DNA from: Comamonadaceae bacterium
GTDB taxonomy: Bacteria > Pseudomonadota > Gammaproteobacteria > Burkholderiales > Burkholderiaceae_C
Direction of reading: 5' to 3'
Length of the DNA stretch: 36,831 nt
Assembly (NCBI GenBank): GCA_023259355.1
Contig: JAHFQI010000014.1
Coordinates: 1-36,831 of the forward strand
Below are positions 16,119 through 24,687 of this stretch, piece after piece. A program made the translations under genes and the position numbers. The stretch's first letter is position 1. Every line of letters starts with the position of its first letter. A model generated the notes under the pieces. That model made no database searches. It saw only the letters and a program-made list of their open reading frames with translations, and was not told the origin of the DNA.

Positions 16119-17174
16119 TCAGCGCCGGGCCCGGAGCCATTCGTAGGCATCGCTGACGCGCTTGAAGGCGTCTTCGGCGAGTTTTCGCACCAGGGGGGAC
16201 ACCTGGCCCAGCTTGTCCGGGTGGTAGTGCTGCAGCAGGGAGCGCCGCGCGCGCTCCACGTCCTCCCAAGGGCAGTTCTCCTCAAGGCCCAGCACCGACC
16301 AGGCACCGTCGGCGTCCGGGTCGTCAACCGCCGGGTCGGCCCCGTCCGCCTCTTCCGCCTCGGGCTCCTCGCCGGGACCGTCCTGCCGCTGCACCACGCA
16401 GACCGCCGCCTCCCAATGGACCGCGTATTCGGTCTTGCACGCGGGGCATCGGATTTCGCCGGGCTCGGGCAGGTGCGGAATCCGCAGCCGGGTCTGGCAG
16501 CTGACGCAGCGCATGATGCCCGGCACGGGCCGGGCCCCGTCCGCCTCGGACTCCATCGGAGATTCCGCATGGATCCTGGAGGAATCTCCCACCGCGGCGC
16601 GCAGCAGCTCGGTCTTCGAGGGCGGCCGGTACCGCAGTTCCGCACGCAAGGCGTCCAGCACCGCCGGATTGGCGCCGTAGCGGCGATGCAATTCGGCCAA
16701 ATCCTCCACGCCGATGCCCTGCAGCGGGCGGCCGGGGTTGAGCGGCACGGCCAGCCGGACCTCGGCCGGCTCGGTCGCCAGCAGATGGCAGGCATGCACG
16801 AGGTCTTCGGCCGCGACCGGCAGGGCTTCCAGGGCCTCGCGCGGGTCCACCAGGCCCGCGAGCATGTCGATGGTCAGGCGCGGCAGGCCCAGAAATTCGG
16901 CGGCGGCAACGGCGAGGTTGTCATCCAGCGTCTGCAGGCGCCTGAAGCCAATCCGCAACTGGCTGATGTCCCAATGGGACACGCCCATCGCCGCGGCCAT
17001 TTCACTGAGCGTGAGGCCCCGCTCCGTGGCGCATTGCACCAGGGCGGCGATCAACATGCCGCCCGGTCGGGGCAGTTCAGCCGGGTCGAGGCGGCCGCTC
17101 CAGCTCTCGGGCACGGTTTCCACGGGCTTTTTCCGGAAGGCCGACGCGGTGGCGCTGGCGGTGGCTTGTTGCAT
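16119..17174 (-). CDS. HTH / zinc-ribbon / J-domain fusion protein
   Basis: A 351-residue protein with an unusual order. Residues 40-100 look like an XRE-type helix-turn-helix (GLTLSEMAAAMGVSHWDISQ). Residues 221-250 hold four cysteines in two CxxC pairs (C223, C226, C243, C246), a zinc ribbon. An acidic linker (266-290) leads to a C-terminal J domain (WSVLGLEENCPWEDVERARR) with the HPD motif at 318-320 (HYHPDKLG). J domains stimulate DnaK ATPase, so this may bring DnaK to a DNA- or protein-bound target. It lies 66 bases downstream of ahpF on the same strand and could be cotranscribed. I do not recognise a named family. Confidence 0.85.
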   Translation of the reverse strand: MQQATASATASAFRKKPVETVPESWSGRLDPAELPRPGGMLIAALVQCATERGLTLSEMAAAMGVSHWDISQLRIGFRRLQTLDDNLAVAAAEFLGLPRLTIDMLAGLVDPREALEALPVAAEDLVHACHLLATEPAEVRLAVPLNPGRPLQGIGVEDLAELHRRYGANPAVLDALRAELRYRPPSKTELLRAAVGDSSRIHAESPMESEADGARPVPGIMRCVSCQTRLRIPHLPEPGEIRCPACKTEYAVHWEAAVCVVQRQDGPGEEPEAEEADGADPAVDDPDADGAWSVLGLEENCPWEDVERARRSLLQHYHPDKLGQVSPLVRKLAEDAFKRVSDAYEWLRARR

Positions 17175-17240
17175 GGCGATAGCGGCTGTCCTGGCGGGAC
17201 AAAAAGGGCGGACAGGACCTCGATGGTACCGGCGTCCCGG

Positions 17241-18839
17241 TCAGGCCGCCACGGCTTCGGGTGCCGGCGTGCGGATCAGGTGGTCGAAGGCGCTCAGCGC
17301 GGCCGTGGCGCCCTGGCCGGCGGCAATCACGATCTGCTTGTACGGCACCGTCGTGCAGTCGCCGGCGGCGAACACGCCCGGTACGCTGGTCTGGCCGCGC
17401 GCATCGACCACGATTTCGCCGAACTTCGACAATTCCACCGTGCCCTTGAGCCATTCGGTGTTGGGCACCAGGCCGATCTGCACGAACACACCTTCGAGTT
17501 CGACGTGGTGCGCCTCGCCCGTGGCGCGGTCCTTGTAGCGCAGGCCGGTGACCTTGCCCGTGTCCACACCGTCCGCATTCACGCCGGTGATTTCGGTGGT
17601 CTGTGCGTTGGTGTGGACCGTCACGTTGGGCAGGCTGTGCAGCTTCTTGACCAGCACGGCATCGGCCTTGAGTTCGGTGGCGAACTCCACCACCGTGACA
17701 TGGGCCACGATGCCGGCCAGGTCGATGGCGGCCTCGATGCCGGAGTTGCCGCCGCCGATCACGGCCGTGCGCTTGCCCTTGAACAGCGGACCGTCGCAAT
17801 GCGGGCAGTAGGCCACGCCCTTGTTCTTGTATTCCTGTTCGCCGGGCACGTTGACGTTGCGCCAGCGCGCACCCGTGGACAGGATCACGGTCTTGCCCTG
17901 GAGCACGCCGCCGTTGGCCAGCCTGATTTCAATCGGGCCGCCGGGCTCGGTCGCCGGGATGAGCTGGTCGGCGCGCTGCAGGTTCATGATGTCCACGTCG
18001 TAGGCGCGGGCGTGCGCTTCGAGTGCCAGGGCGAACTTGGGGCCGTCGGTTTCCAGCACCGAGATGTAGTTCTCGATCGCCAGCGTGTCGTTGGTCTGGC
18101 CGCCAAAACGCTCGGCCGCGATGCCCGTGCGGATGCCCTTGCGGGCCGCGTACACGGCCGCCGCGGCGCCCGCGGGCCCGCCACCGACGATCAGCACGTC
18201 GTACGGCGCCTTGGCTGACAGTTTGGCCGCATCGCGGGCGGCCGCGCCAGTGTCCAGCTTGGCGACGATTTCCTCCACGGTCATGCGGCCCGAGCCGAAC
18301 ACCTGGCCGTTGAGGAAGACCATGGGCACGGCCATGATCTCGCGCGCCGTGACCTCGTCCTGGAAGGCGCCGCCTTCGATCACGGTGGTCTTGACCCTGG
18401 GGTTGACGATGGCCATGAGGCTGAGCGCCTGCACCACGTCCGGGCAGTTGTGGCAGCTCAGGGACATGTAGACCTCGAAGTTGAAGTCACCCTCCAGCGC
18501 CTGGATCTGCTCGATCACGTCGGCCTCGACCTTGGGCGGATGGCCGCCGGTCCACAGCAGGGCCAGCACCAGCGAGGTGAATTCGTGGCCCAGTGGCAGG
18601 CCGGCAAAACGCAGGCTGTTGCCGGCGCCGGTGCGCTGCAGCGTGAAGGAGGGCCTACGCGCGTCCTGGCCATCGGTACGCAGGCTGATCTTGTCGCTGC
18701 GCAGGCTCTGGATGGCCTGCAGCAGCTCGCGCATCTGGCGCGAATTGTCGTCGTCGCCGAGCGAGGCCACGATCTCGAACGGCTGGCTCACACGCTCCAG
18801 GTAGGCGGCGAGTTGGGCTTTGAGGGTGTCGTCGAGCAT
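17241..18839 (-). CDS. ahpF: Alkyl hydroperoxide reductase subunit F
   Basis: A 532-residue flavoprotein disulfide reductase that feeds electrons from NADH to AhpC. The start is [19 protein letters not shown] at 18839; the track adds 33 upstream residues. The N-terminal double thioredoxin-like domain carries C129/C132 (SCHNCPD), the FAD site is GGGPAG (219-224), and the second redox pair is C345/C348 ([10 protein letters not shown]), all numbered as in E. coli AhpF. Upstream, an intrinsic terminator separates it from ahpC, so ahpF is made by read-through or has its own promoter. Confidence 0.97.
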   Translation of the reverse strand: MLDDTLKAQLAAYLERVSQPFEIVASLGDDDNSRQMRELLQAIQSLRSDKISLRTDGQDARRPSFTLQRTGAGNSLRFAGLPLGHEFTSLVLALLWTGGHPPKVEADVIEQIQALEGDFNFEVYMSLSCHNCPDVVQALSLMAIVNPRVKTTVIEGGAFQDEVTAREIMAVPMVFLNGQVFGSGRMTVEEIVAKLDTGAAARDAAKLSAKAPYDVLIVGGGPAGAAAAVYAARKGIRTGIAAERFGGQTNDTLAIENYISVLETDGPKFALALEAHARAYDVDIMNLQRADQLIPATEPGGPIEIRLANGGVLQGKTVILSTGARWRNVNVPGEQEYKNKGVAYCPHCDGPLFKGKRTAVIGGGNSGIEAAIDLAGIVAHVTVVEFATELKADAVLVKKLHSLPNVTVHTNAQTTEITGVNADGVDTGKVTGLRYKDRATGEAHHVELEGVFVQIGLVPNTEWLKGTVELSKFGEIVVDARGQTSVPGVFAAGDCTTVPYKQIVIAAGQGATAALSAFDHLIRTPAPEAVAA

Positions 18840-18901
18840 GGTGGTCACTCCTTGGTGAATCGCGGCAAAGGGCTGTTTGGCGCCGGGAAGAGATAAAAAA
18901 G

Positions 18902-18950
18902 CCATAAAAAAGCCGGACGGCGGGGCGATGGGCCCCAACCCCGTCCGGCT
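18902..18950 (-). terminator. Intrinsic terminator between ahpC and ahpF
   Basis: AGCCGGACGG (18911-18920) pairs perfectly with CCGTCCGGCT (18941-18950), with further G/C pairing inside. On the minus strand the stem is followed by TTTTTATGGCTTTTTT. It lies about 45 bases after the ahpC stop and should end most ahpC transcripts, giving much more AhpC than AhpF. A small hairpin (GAACGC/GCGTTC, 18954-18971) lies just before it. Confidence 0.85.
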
Positions 18951-18994
18951 GGAGAACGCACTAAGGCGTTCTGCCGTGGTGGCGGGAGGCCCGC

Positions 18995-19558
18995 TTAAAT
19001 CTTGCCGACCAGGTCCAGCGACGGAGTGATCGTCTTGGCGCCTTCATTCCACTTGGCGGGGCAGACCTGGCCGGGGTGGGCGGCGGTGTACTGGGCGGCC
19101 TTGAGCTTGCGCACGGTTTCCTTGACGTCGCGGGCGATTTCGTTGGAGTGGATCTCGGCGGTCTTGATCACCAGCTCGGGGTTGATGATGAAAGTGCCGC
19201 GCAGTGCCAGGCCTTCTTCAGGAATGTGCACACCGAAAGCGTTGGTCAGGGTGTGGGTGGGGTCGCCGACCAGGGGGAACTTGGCCTTGCCGACGGCGGG
19301 CGAAGTCTCGTGCCAGACCTTGTGCGAGAAGTGGGTGTCGGTCGTGACGATGTAGACCTCGGTATTGGCCTTCTGGAACTCGGCGTAGTGCTCGGCGGCG
19401 TCTTCGATTTCGGTCGGACAGTTGAAGGTGAAGGCCGCCGGCATGAAGATCAGGACGGACCACTTGCCCTTCAGGGTCTCATCGCTGACTTCCACGAACT
19501 TGCCGTTGTGGAAAGCCTGGGTCTTGAAAGGCTGGACTTGCGTGTTGATCAGGGACAT
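18995..19558 (-). CDS. ahpC: Alkyl hydroperoxide reductase subunit C (2-Cys peroxiredoxin)
   Basis: A 187-residue peroxiredoxin reducing H2O2, organic peroxides and peroxynitrite in the cytoplasm. The start [20 protein letters not shown] is the family N-terminus; the track adds 19 residues. The peroxidatic Cys47 lies in [12 protein letters not shown] and the resolving Cys in [10 protein letters not shown]; the C-terminal SLDLVGKI is typical. The motif differs from E. coli (FYPADFTFVCPTE): Tyr to Met, Asp to Ala and Val to Asn around the active site. The PxxxTxxC core is intact. Ribosome site GGAG is present. A pair of CTATCGATAG palindromes lies upstream. Confidence 0.96.
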   Translation of the reverse strand: MSLINTQVQPFKTQAFHNGKFVEVSDETLKGKWSVLIFMPAAFTFNCPTEIEDAAEHYAEFQKANTEVYIVTTDTHFSHKVWHETSPAVGKAKFPLVGDPTHTLTNAFGVHIPEEGLALRGTFIINPELVIKTAEIHSNEIARDVKETVRKLKAAQYTAAHPGQVCPAKWNEGAKTITPSLDLVGKI

Positions 19559-19610
19559 GAAAACTCCGTTGGGGTTGATAAAGCGTTGGGTCGTTTGAAC
19601 CAATGCACGA

Positions 19611-19665
19611 ATCATAGCGGCGACCTATCGATAGATGAAGTTGGTTTTTTCTAAGCTATCGATAG
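19611..19665 (-). promoter_or_regulatory. ahpC promoter region with two CTATCGATAG palindromes
   Basis: Perfect 10-bp palindromes CTATCGATAG occur at 19625-19634 and 19656-19665, with centres 31 bp apart, about three helical turns. A possible -10 (TATGAT on the minus strand) lies at 19611-19616, so the proximal palindrome falls in the spacer and -35 region and the distal one upstream. Each contains CTAT and ATAG half-sites like those of OxyR, but the canonical ATAG-N7-CTAT spacing is not met. Peroxide control is inferred from the gene. Confidence 0.5.
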
Positions 19666-19705
19666 GGGTTCTTTATGACGCCACGCCGCGTGCGGCGAAA
19701 CCGGC

Positions 19706-20662
19706 CTACCCCCACACCGCGTCCAGCGCCTGCCAGGCGCTCGCGATCACCGGTTCGGCCACGCGCGATTTCTGGCAGACAAAACTCAGCGCGCAATCCA
19801 GGCTCACGCGGTCGGCCACGACCAGGCCGCGGGCCTGGCTTTCGCGGATGGCGATGGAATCGCGCACCAGCGACAGGCCCACGCCGGACTTCACCAGGTC
19901 GAGCATCGAGGCCTCCTGGTCCACCAGCGCGACGCGCCGGGGCTCCACCCCGGTCAGCGAACCGGGGCCGAACACCCGGGCCAGCAGCCGGTGGTGGGCG
20001 CTGGCCGGCGGCGTGGCCAGCCAGGGCAGCGCCGCCAGCGCCTTCCAGTCGCGCCCCAGCACCTGCGGCCCCCAGCCCGCCGGCGCGAGCACCCGGTAGG
20101 TGAACCGGGTCAGGATGTTCACTTCAAAAAGAGCGCCCGGCTGCGCGGCCTCCACGCCAGGCGCGGGCGGGTCCGGTTCGGCGTCCCGCGCCGACGGCGC
20201 CAGCGGGACCAAATAGAAGCCCACATCCAGCTCGCCGCGCCCGAGCTGCGCGAGCACGTCACCGCTCATGCCCTGGCGCAGCTCGGTTTCGATCTGCGGG
20301 GCCGATTCAACCAGCTGCTTCAGAAAAGCCCCCAGCCGGATGAACTCGGGGTCGAGGATGGTGCCGATGCGCAGGCGCCCGCGCACGGTGTTGTGCAGGC
20401 TTTGCGCCACATGGCCAAAATCCGCCAGCGCAGCCAGCGCCTTTTCGGCCTGCGGCAGCAGCGCCACGCCGTCGGGCGTCAGCGCCAGCCCGTGCGGCGT
20501 GCGCGTGAACAGCACCAGCCCGGTGGCCTGCGCCAGGCTCTTGAGCTGCAGGCTGACCGCCGGCTGGCTCCGGTGCAGGCGCTGGGCCGCCCGCGAGACA
20601 TTGCCCTCGCGCGCCACGGCCACGAAGGCGCGCAGGGTCTGGGGATCGGCGGCCGAAGTCAT
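19706..20662 (-). CDS. LysR family transcriptional regulator
   Basis: A 318-residue LTTR. The N-terminal winged HTH is clear: [20 protein letters not shown] followed by [19 protein letters not shown]. The effector domain (about 95-300) contains [19 protein letters not shown] and [20 protein letters not shown]. It is divergent from mmsA with 92 bases between starts, the usual layout for an LTTR controlling its neighbour. It is therefore a candidate regulator of the methylmalonate-semialdehyde dehydrogenase. It is transcribed towards ahpC, but the 147-base gap with its own promoter features argues against cotranscription. It does not carry OxyR-like cysteines that I can recognise. Confidence 0.93.
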   Translation of the reverse strand: MTSAADPQTLRAFVAVAREGNVSRAAQRLHRSQPAVSLQLKSLAQATGLVLFTRTPHGLALTPDGVALLPQAEKALAALADFGHVAQSLHNTVRGRLRIGTILDPEFIRLGAFLKQLVESAPQIETELRQGMSGDVLAQLGRGELDVGFYLVPLAPSARDAEPDPPAPGVEAAQPGALFEVNILTRFTYRVLAPAGWGPQVLGRDWKALAALPWLATPPASAHHRLLARVFGPGSLTGVEPRRVALVDQEASMLDLVKSGVGLSLVRDSIAIRESQARGLVVADRVSLDCALSFVCQKSRVAEPVIASAWQALDAVWG

Positions 20663-20754
20663 ATTTGCAGAATTTATACCTTTGTTCAGGCGAAATCATT
20701 GGGAAAATCCACCTGTTTTCGCGACACTCTGGGCCTTCAACGGAGACTTTGATC
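20663..20754. promoter_or_regulatory. Divergent LysR/mmsA control region
   Basis: A 92-base AT-richer gap between two divergent starts. An imperfect dyad around ATATTTGCAGAATTTATA (about 20661-20678) could hold a T-N11-A LysR box, but the symmetry is weak. A GGAG ribosome site precedes mmsA. No convincing -35/-10 pair is obvious by eye. Confidence 0.35.
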
Positions 20755-22266
20755 ATGAGCACAGCAAATATTCACCATTTCATCGGTGGCCAGCGCACCC
20801 CGGGCGCCGCCGGGCGCGCCCAGGATGTGTTCAACCCCGCCACGGGCGCCGTCACGGGCCATGTGGCCCTGGCCAACGGCGCCGATGTGGACGCGGCCGT
20901 GGCCGCCGCGCAGGCCGCGTTCCCGGCCTGGGCCGACACCCCGCCGATCCGCCGCGCGCGCGTGATGTTCAAGTTCCTCGAACTGCTGAACCACCACAAG
21001 GACGAGCTGGCGCGCCTGATCACCGCCGAGCACGGCAAGGTGTTCACCGACGCGCAGGGCGAGGTGGCGCGCGGCATCGACATCGTCGAGTTCGCCTGCG
21101 GCATCCCGCAGCTGCTCAAGGGCGACTTCACCGACCAGGTCTCCACCGGCATGGACAACTGGACGCTGCGCCAGCCGCTGGGCGTGGTCGCGGGCATCAC
21201 GCCATTCAACTTCCCGGTCATGGTGCCGATGTGGATGTTCCCGGTGGCGATTGCCGCAGGCAATACCTTCGTGCTGAAACCCAGCCCGATCGACCCCAGC
21301 CCCAGCCTGTTCATCGCCGATCTGCTGCAAAAGGCCGGCCTGCCCGACGGCGTGTTCAACGTCGTTCAGGGCGACAAGGAGGCCGTGGATGCGCTGCTGA
21401 ACCACGCCGAGGTGAAGGCCGTCAGCTTTGTCGGCTCGACGCCGATCGCCAACTACATCTATGAAACTGGCGCGCGCCACGGCAAGCGCGTGCAGGCCTT
21501 GGGCGGCGCCAAGAACCACATGGTGGTGATGCCCGACGCCGACATCGACCAGGCCGTGGACGCGCTGATCGGCAGCGCCTACGGCTCGGCGGGCGAGCGC
21601 TGCATGGCCATCAGCGTGGCCGTGTTCGTCGGCGACGTGGCCGACAAGCTCATCCCGAAACTGGTCGAGCGCGCACGGACGCTCAAGATCAAGGACGGCC
21701 TGGAACTGGACGCCGAAATGGGCCCCATCGTCACCGCCGCCGCGCACAGCCGAATCACGGGCTACATCGAACAGGGCGTCAAGGAAGGCGCGCGGCTGCT
21801 GGTGGATGGCCGCGGTTTCGAGGGCAAGAGCGCCGGCGCCGGCTGCGCGGAAGGCTTCTGGCTCGGCGGCACGCTGTTCGACCACGTCACGCCCGAGATG
21901 CGCATCTACAAGGAAGAAATCTTCGGCCCTGTCCTCTCCTGCGTGCGGGTCAAGGACTTCGCCAGCGCCGTGCAACTCGTCAACGACCACGAGTTCGGCA
22001 ACGGCGTTTCGTGCTTCACGCGCGACGGCAACGTGGCGCGTGAATTCTCGCGCCGCATCCAGGTCGGCATGGTCGGCATCAACGTGCCGATTCCCGTGCC
22101 CATGGCCTGGCACGGCTTCGGCGGCTGGAAGAAAAGCCTGTTCGGCGACATGCACGCCTACGGCGAGGAAGGCGTGCGCTTCTACACCAAGCAGAAGAGC
22201 ATCATGCAGCGCTGGCCCGAGAGCATTGGCAAGGGCGCCGAGTTCGTGATGCCGACAGCGAAATAG
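20755..22266 (+). CDS. mmsA: CoA-acylating methylmalonate-semialdehyde dehydrogenase
   Basis: A 503-residue aldehyde dehydrogenase starting [20 protein letters not shown]; the track adds 30 residues. It oxidises methylmalonate or malonate semialdehyde with CoA and NAD+ to propionyl-CoA or acetyl-CoA in valine, beta-alanine, pyrimidine or inositol breakdown. The catalytic Cys is C283 ([10 protein letters not shown]). The usual general-base Glu of hydrolytic ALDHs is replaced in [13 protein letters not shown], a hallmark of the CoA-acylating group. [16 protein letters not shown] is also typical. A GGAG site precedes the ATG. It is divergent from a LysR gene and no mmsB is adjacent. Confidence 0.95.
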   Translation: MSTANIHHFIGGQRTPGAAGRAQDVFNPATGAVTGHVALANGADVDAAVAAAQAAFPAWADTPPIRRARVMFKFLELLNHHKDELARLITAEHGKVFTDAQGEVARGIDIVEFACGIPQLLKGDFTDQVSTGMDNWTLRQPLGVVAGITPFNFPVMVPMWMFPVAIAAGNTFVLKPSPIDPSPSLFIADLLQKAGLPDGVFNVVQGDKEAVDALLNHAEVKAVSFVGSTPIANYIYETGARHGKRVQALGGAKNHMVVMPDADIDQAVDALIGSAYGSAGERCMAISVAVFVGDVADKLIPKLVERARTLKIKDGLELDAEMGPIVTAAAHSRITGYIEQGVKEGARLLVDGRGFEGKSAGAGCAEGFWLGGTLFDHVTPEMRIYKEEIFGPVLSCVRVKDFASAVQLVNDHEFGNGVSCFTRDGNVAREFSRRIQVGMVGINVPIPVPMAWHGFGGWKKSLFGDMHAYGEEGVRFYTKQKSIMQRWPESIGKGAEFVMPTAK

Positions 22267-22286
22267 GCCCACCCCCGACTCTCGCG

Positions 22287-22345
22287 CACTGCGTGTCGCT
22301 CGCATCCCCCCTCAAGGGGGCGCTCCCAGCGGCCCGGCGAAGCCG
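22287..22345. repeat. GC-rich interspersed repeat, copy B
   Basis: The gap between mmsA and the GMC gene holds CACTGCGTGTC, then CCCCCCTCAAGGGGGC (hairpin), then CGGCCCGGCG. It shares all three blocks in the same order with copy A at 10063-10133, with variable bases between. It is not coding. It may act as a transcript-end hairpin; no T-run follows. Confidence 0.6.
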
Positions 22346-22428
22346 GTTCCGCGGGAGCCCTGGCACAAGCGGCTGCGCATTGCGACATGGCGGATGAACA
22401 AGAACGACGACAAGACAGGAGACAACCC

Positions 22429-24141
22429 GTGAGCAGCACCACCTTCGACTACATCATCATCGGTGGCGGCACCGCCGGCTGCCTGCTGGCCAACCGCCTG
22501 TCCGCCGACGCCCGCAAGCGCGTGCTGCTGGTCGAAGCCGGCCGCAAGGACGACTACCACTGGATTCACATTCCGGTGGGCTACCTCTACTGCATCGGCA
22601 ATCCACGCACCGACTGGCTCTACAACACCGAGCCGGAGGCGGGCCTGAACGGCCGCGCGCTGCGTTACCCGCGCGGCAAGACACTGGGTGGCTGCAGCAG
22701 CATCAACGGCATGATCTACATGCGCGGCCAGGCGCGCGACTATGACCAGTGGGCGCAGCTGACCGGCGACGACAGCTGGTCGTGGCGCAACACGCTGCCC
22801 TGGTTCAAGCTGCACGAAGACCATTACGCCGGCGCCAACGCCATGCACGGCGCCAAGGGCACGCCTTCCGAGCTGCTGGAGGCCAAGGGCGAGCCCGCCG
22901 ATGCCGTCTGGCGCGAAGTGTTGCGCCACCACCAGGCGGGCGGCGAATGGCGCATCGAAAAGCAGCGCCTGCGCTGGGACGTGCTCGACGCCTTCGCCCA
23001 GGCCGCACAGCAGGCCGGCATCCCCGCCACCAGCGACTTCAACCGCGGCAACAACGAGGGCGTGGGCTACTTCGACGTGAACCAGAAGGCCGGCTGGCGC
23101 TGGAACACCGCCAAGGCCTTCCTGCGGCCCACCTGCTACGGCCGGCCGAACTTCGAACTCTGGACCTCGGCGCAGGTGGCGAAGCTGCTGGTGGAAGAGC
23201 AGCCCGACGGCAGCCAGCGCTGCACCGGCGTGCAGGTCTGGGCCGGCCATGAGATGGTGACGGCCACCGCCAAGCGCGAAGTCATTCTCTGCGCAGGCAG
23301 CATCGGCACGCCGCAGATCCTGCAGCTGTCGGGCATCGGCCCCGGCGCGCTGCTGCAGCAGCACGGCATCGCGCCGGTGCGCGAGCTGCCCGGCGTGGGC
23401 GCCAACCTGCAGGACCATCTGCAGATTCGCTCGGTGTTCAAGGTGCAGGGCGTCAAGACACTCAACACGCTGGCCAACTCCTTCTGGGGCAAGGCCAGGA
23501 TCGGCCTCGAATACGCCTTCAGGCAGAGCGGCCCGATGAGCATGGCGCCCAGCCAGCTCGGCGCCTTCACGCGCAGCGGGGCCGACCAGACCTACCCCAA
23601 CATCGAGTACCACGTCCAGCCGCTGAGCCTGGACGCCTTCGGCGAGCCGCTGCACCCGTTTCCCGCGTTCACGGCCAGCGTCTGCAACCTCAACCCCACG
23701 AGCCGCGGCACGGTACAGATCAGGTCCGGCCGCTTCGAGGATGCGCCGGCCATCGCGCCCAACTACCTCAGCACCGCCGAAGACCGCAAGGTGGCCGCCG
23801 ACAGCCTGCGCCTGACGCGCAAAATCGTCGCGCAACCGGCGCTGGCGAAGTACCGGCCCGAGGAATTCCGGCCCGGCGTGCAGTTCCAGAGCGACGAGGA
23901 CCTGGCGCGCCTGGCCGGCGACATCGCCAGCACCATCTTCCACCCGGTGGGCACCACGAAGATGGGCCGGGCAGACGACGCCATGGCGGTGGTGGATTCG
24001 CGCCTGCGCGTGCACGGCGTTGCCGGCCTGCGCATCGTGGACGCGGGCGTCATGCCGACCATCACCAGCGGCAACACCAACAGCCCGGTGCTGATGATGG
24101 CCGAGAAGGCCGCGCGCTGGATCATGGCGGAGGCGGCCTGA
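22429..24141 (+). CDS. GMC family oxidoreductase (choline/alcohol dehydrogenase type)
   Basis: An FAD-dependent alcohol oxidase/dehydrogenase of about 570 residues. I place the start at GTG 22429 (SSTTFDYIIIGGGTAGCLLA) because AGGAG lies 7 bases upstream; the track's ATG at 22387 has no ribosome site and adds 14 polar residues. The dinucleotide site is IIIGGGTAGC, the GMC signatures are YPRGKTLGGCSSINGMIYMR and GSIGTPQILQLSGIGP, and the catalytic His lies in FHPVGTTKMG with an Asn in SGNTNSPV. Substrate unknown; relatives oxidise choline, polyethylene glycol or long-chain alcohols. It lies 162 bases after mmsA, behind repeat B. Confidence 0.92.
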   Translation: MSSTTFDYIIIGGGTAGCLLANRLSADARKRVLLVEAGRKDDYHWIHIPVGYLYCIGNPRTDWLYNTEPEAGLNGRALRYPRGKTLGGCSSINGMIYMRGQARDYDQWAQLTGDDSWSWRNTLPWFKLHEDHYAGANAMHGAKGTPSELLEAKGEPADAVWREVLRHHQAGGEWRIEKQRLRWDVLDAFAQAAQQAGIPATSDFNRGNNEGVGYFDVNQKAGWRWNTAKAFLRPTCYGRPNFELWTSAQVAKLLVEEQPDGSQRCTGVQVWAGHEMVTATAKREVILCAGSIGTPQILQLSGIGPGALLQQHGIAPVRELPGVGANLQDHLQIRSVFKVQGVKTLNTLANSFWGKARIGLEYAFRQSGPMSMAPSQLGAFTRSGADQTYPNIEYHVQPLSLDAFGEPLHPFPAFTASVCNLNPTSRGTVQIRSGRFEDAPAIAPNYLSTAEDRKVAADSLRLTRKIVAQPALAKYRPEEFRPGVQFQSDEDLARLAGDIASTIFHPVGTTKMGRADDAMAVVDSRLRVHGVAGLRIVDAGVMPTITSGNTNSPVLMMAEKAARWIMAEAA

Positions 24142-24178
24142 CCGGGCCGTCAACGCCGCTCAGCGGCGCTGCTGCCGC

Positions 24179-24268
24179 GTCGGCGCAAGCCGCCGAGGTG
24201 ATCTCCGCGTCAGCGTAACCCGCCGAGGTGATCGTCCGGTCAGCGTAACCCGCCGACGTAGCGCCCGG
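24179..24268. repeat. Three 30-bp tandem repeats at the end of the amt-linked gene
   Basis: Three adjacent 30-base units start at 24179, 24209 and 24239. The last two begin GTCAGCGTAACCCGCCGA; the first is more diverged (GTCGGCGCAAGCCGCCGA). On the minus strand the first-read unit contains the stop of the 133-residue gene (GGLR then TGA). The second unit repeats the same GGLR-stop, and in the third the stop has become CGC-CGA (GGLRR). The unit length is a multiple of 3, so frame is kept. Confidence 0.85.
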
Positions 24269-24641
24269 TGTCGTCGCCCGGCTCGCGTGGCGCGGCCGGC
24301 CGGCTGTCGGCGAACAGGGAATCGGCCCAGCCGGGGCTGTTGAAGCCACTGTCGCGCACCGGTGCGGCGGCAGGCACCGGCATGACCGGGCGCGGCGGGA
24401 TCGAACCCAGCAGCGTCCTGCGCGGCGCCGGCCCGGCGGCCATGGCCTGCTCCAGGCGGGTTGCCCACTCGGCCACGTCCTCCAGGCCGGGCTCCAGCGC
24501 ACGCTCGCGCGCGAACCGCACGATCTCGGCCGCGTATTCGGCATTGGCGGCGAGCCACTCGGTGTCGGTCACGCGGCCGGTCTTGCGGCGCAGCAGCACA
24601 TGGAGGCGGGCGGCGATCGCGAGTTTTTCACTGGGCAGCAT
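24240..24641 (-). CDS. Uncharacterised 133-residue protein linked to amt
   Basis: I do not recognise a named family. The first 75 residues are helical and charged (MLPSEKLAIAARLHVLLRRK, DTEWLAANAEYAAEIVRFAR). The second half is Pro/Ala-rich and probably disordered (SIPPRPVMPVPAAAPVRDSG), ending GRYVGGLR. There is no signal peptide or membrane segment. It starts 46 bases after the ammonium transporter stop on the same strand, where other bacteria often have glnK beside amtB, and shares its sigma-54 promoter if cotranscribed. Its stop codon lies in a tandem repeat. A cytoplasmic role in ammonium uptake or its control is possible, by position only. Confidence 0.75.
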   Translation of the reverse strand: MLPSEKLAIAARLHVLLRRKTGRVTDTEWLAANAEYAAEIVRFARERALEPGLEDVAEWATRLEQAMAAGPAPRRTLLGSIPPRPVMPVPAAAPVRDSGFNSPGWADSLFADSRPAAPREPGDDTGRYVGGLR

Positions 24642-24687
24642 GGGCTTCTCCTGAAGTGGACGGGAAGATGAGCGGCATCACGGCAGA

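Noticed and set aside
16221-18218. 665-residue plus-strand ORF
   Set aside because: Antisense of the J-domain protein and AhpF; no domain and no start signal.
19624-19666. A canonical E. coli-type OxyR site
   Set aside because: CTAT and ATAG half-sites are present, but the ATAG-N7-CTAT-N7-ATAG-N7-CTAT spacing does not fit; reported only as an operator pair of unknown regulator.
22312-24153. 613-residue minus-strand ORF
   Set aside because: Antisense shadow of the GMC oxidoreductase; no recognisable domain and His/Gly/Val-rich shadow composition.
24154-24168. CGCCGCTCAGCGGCG palindrome after the GMC gene as terminator
   Set aside because: Short, with a one-base loop and no T-run; probably chance in GC-rich DNA.
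24179-24268. Three 30-bp repeats as a CRISPR array
   Set aside because: The units are directly adjacent with no spacers, are diverged, and overlap a gene end; no cas genes are present.
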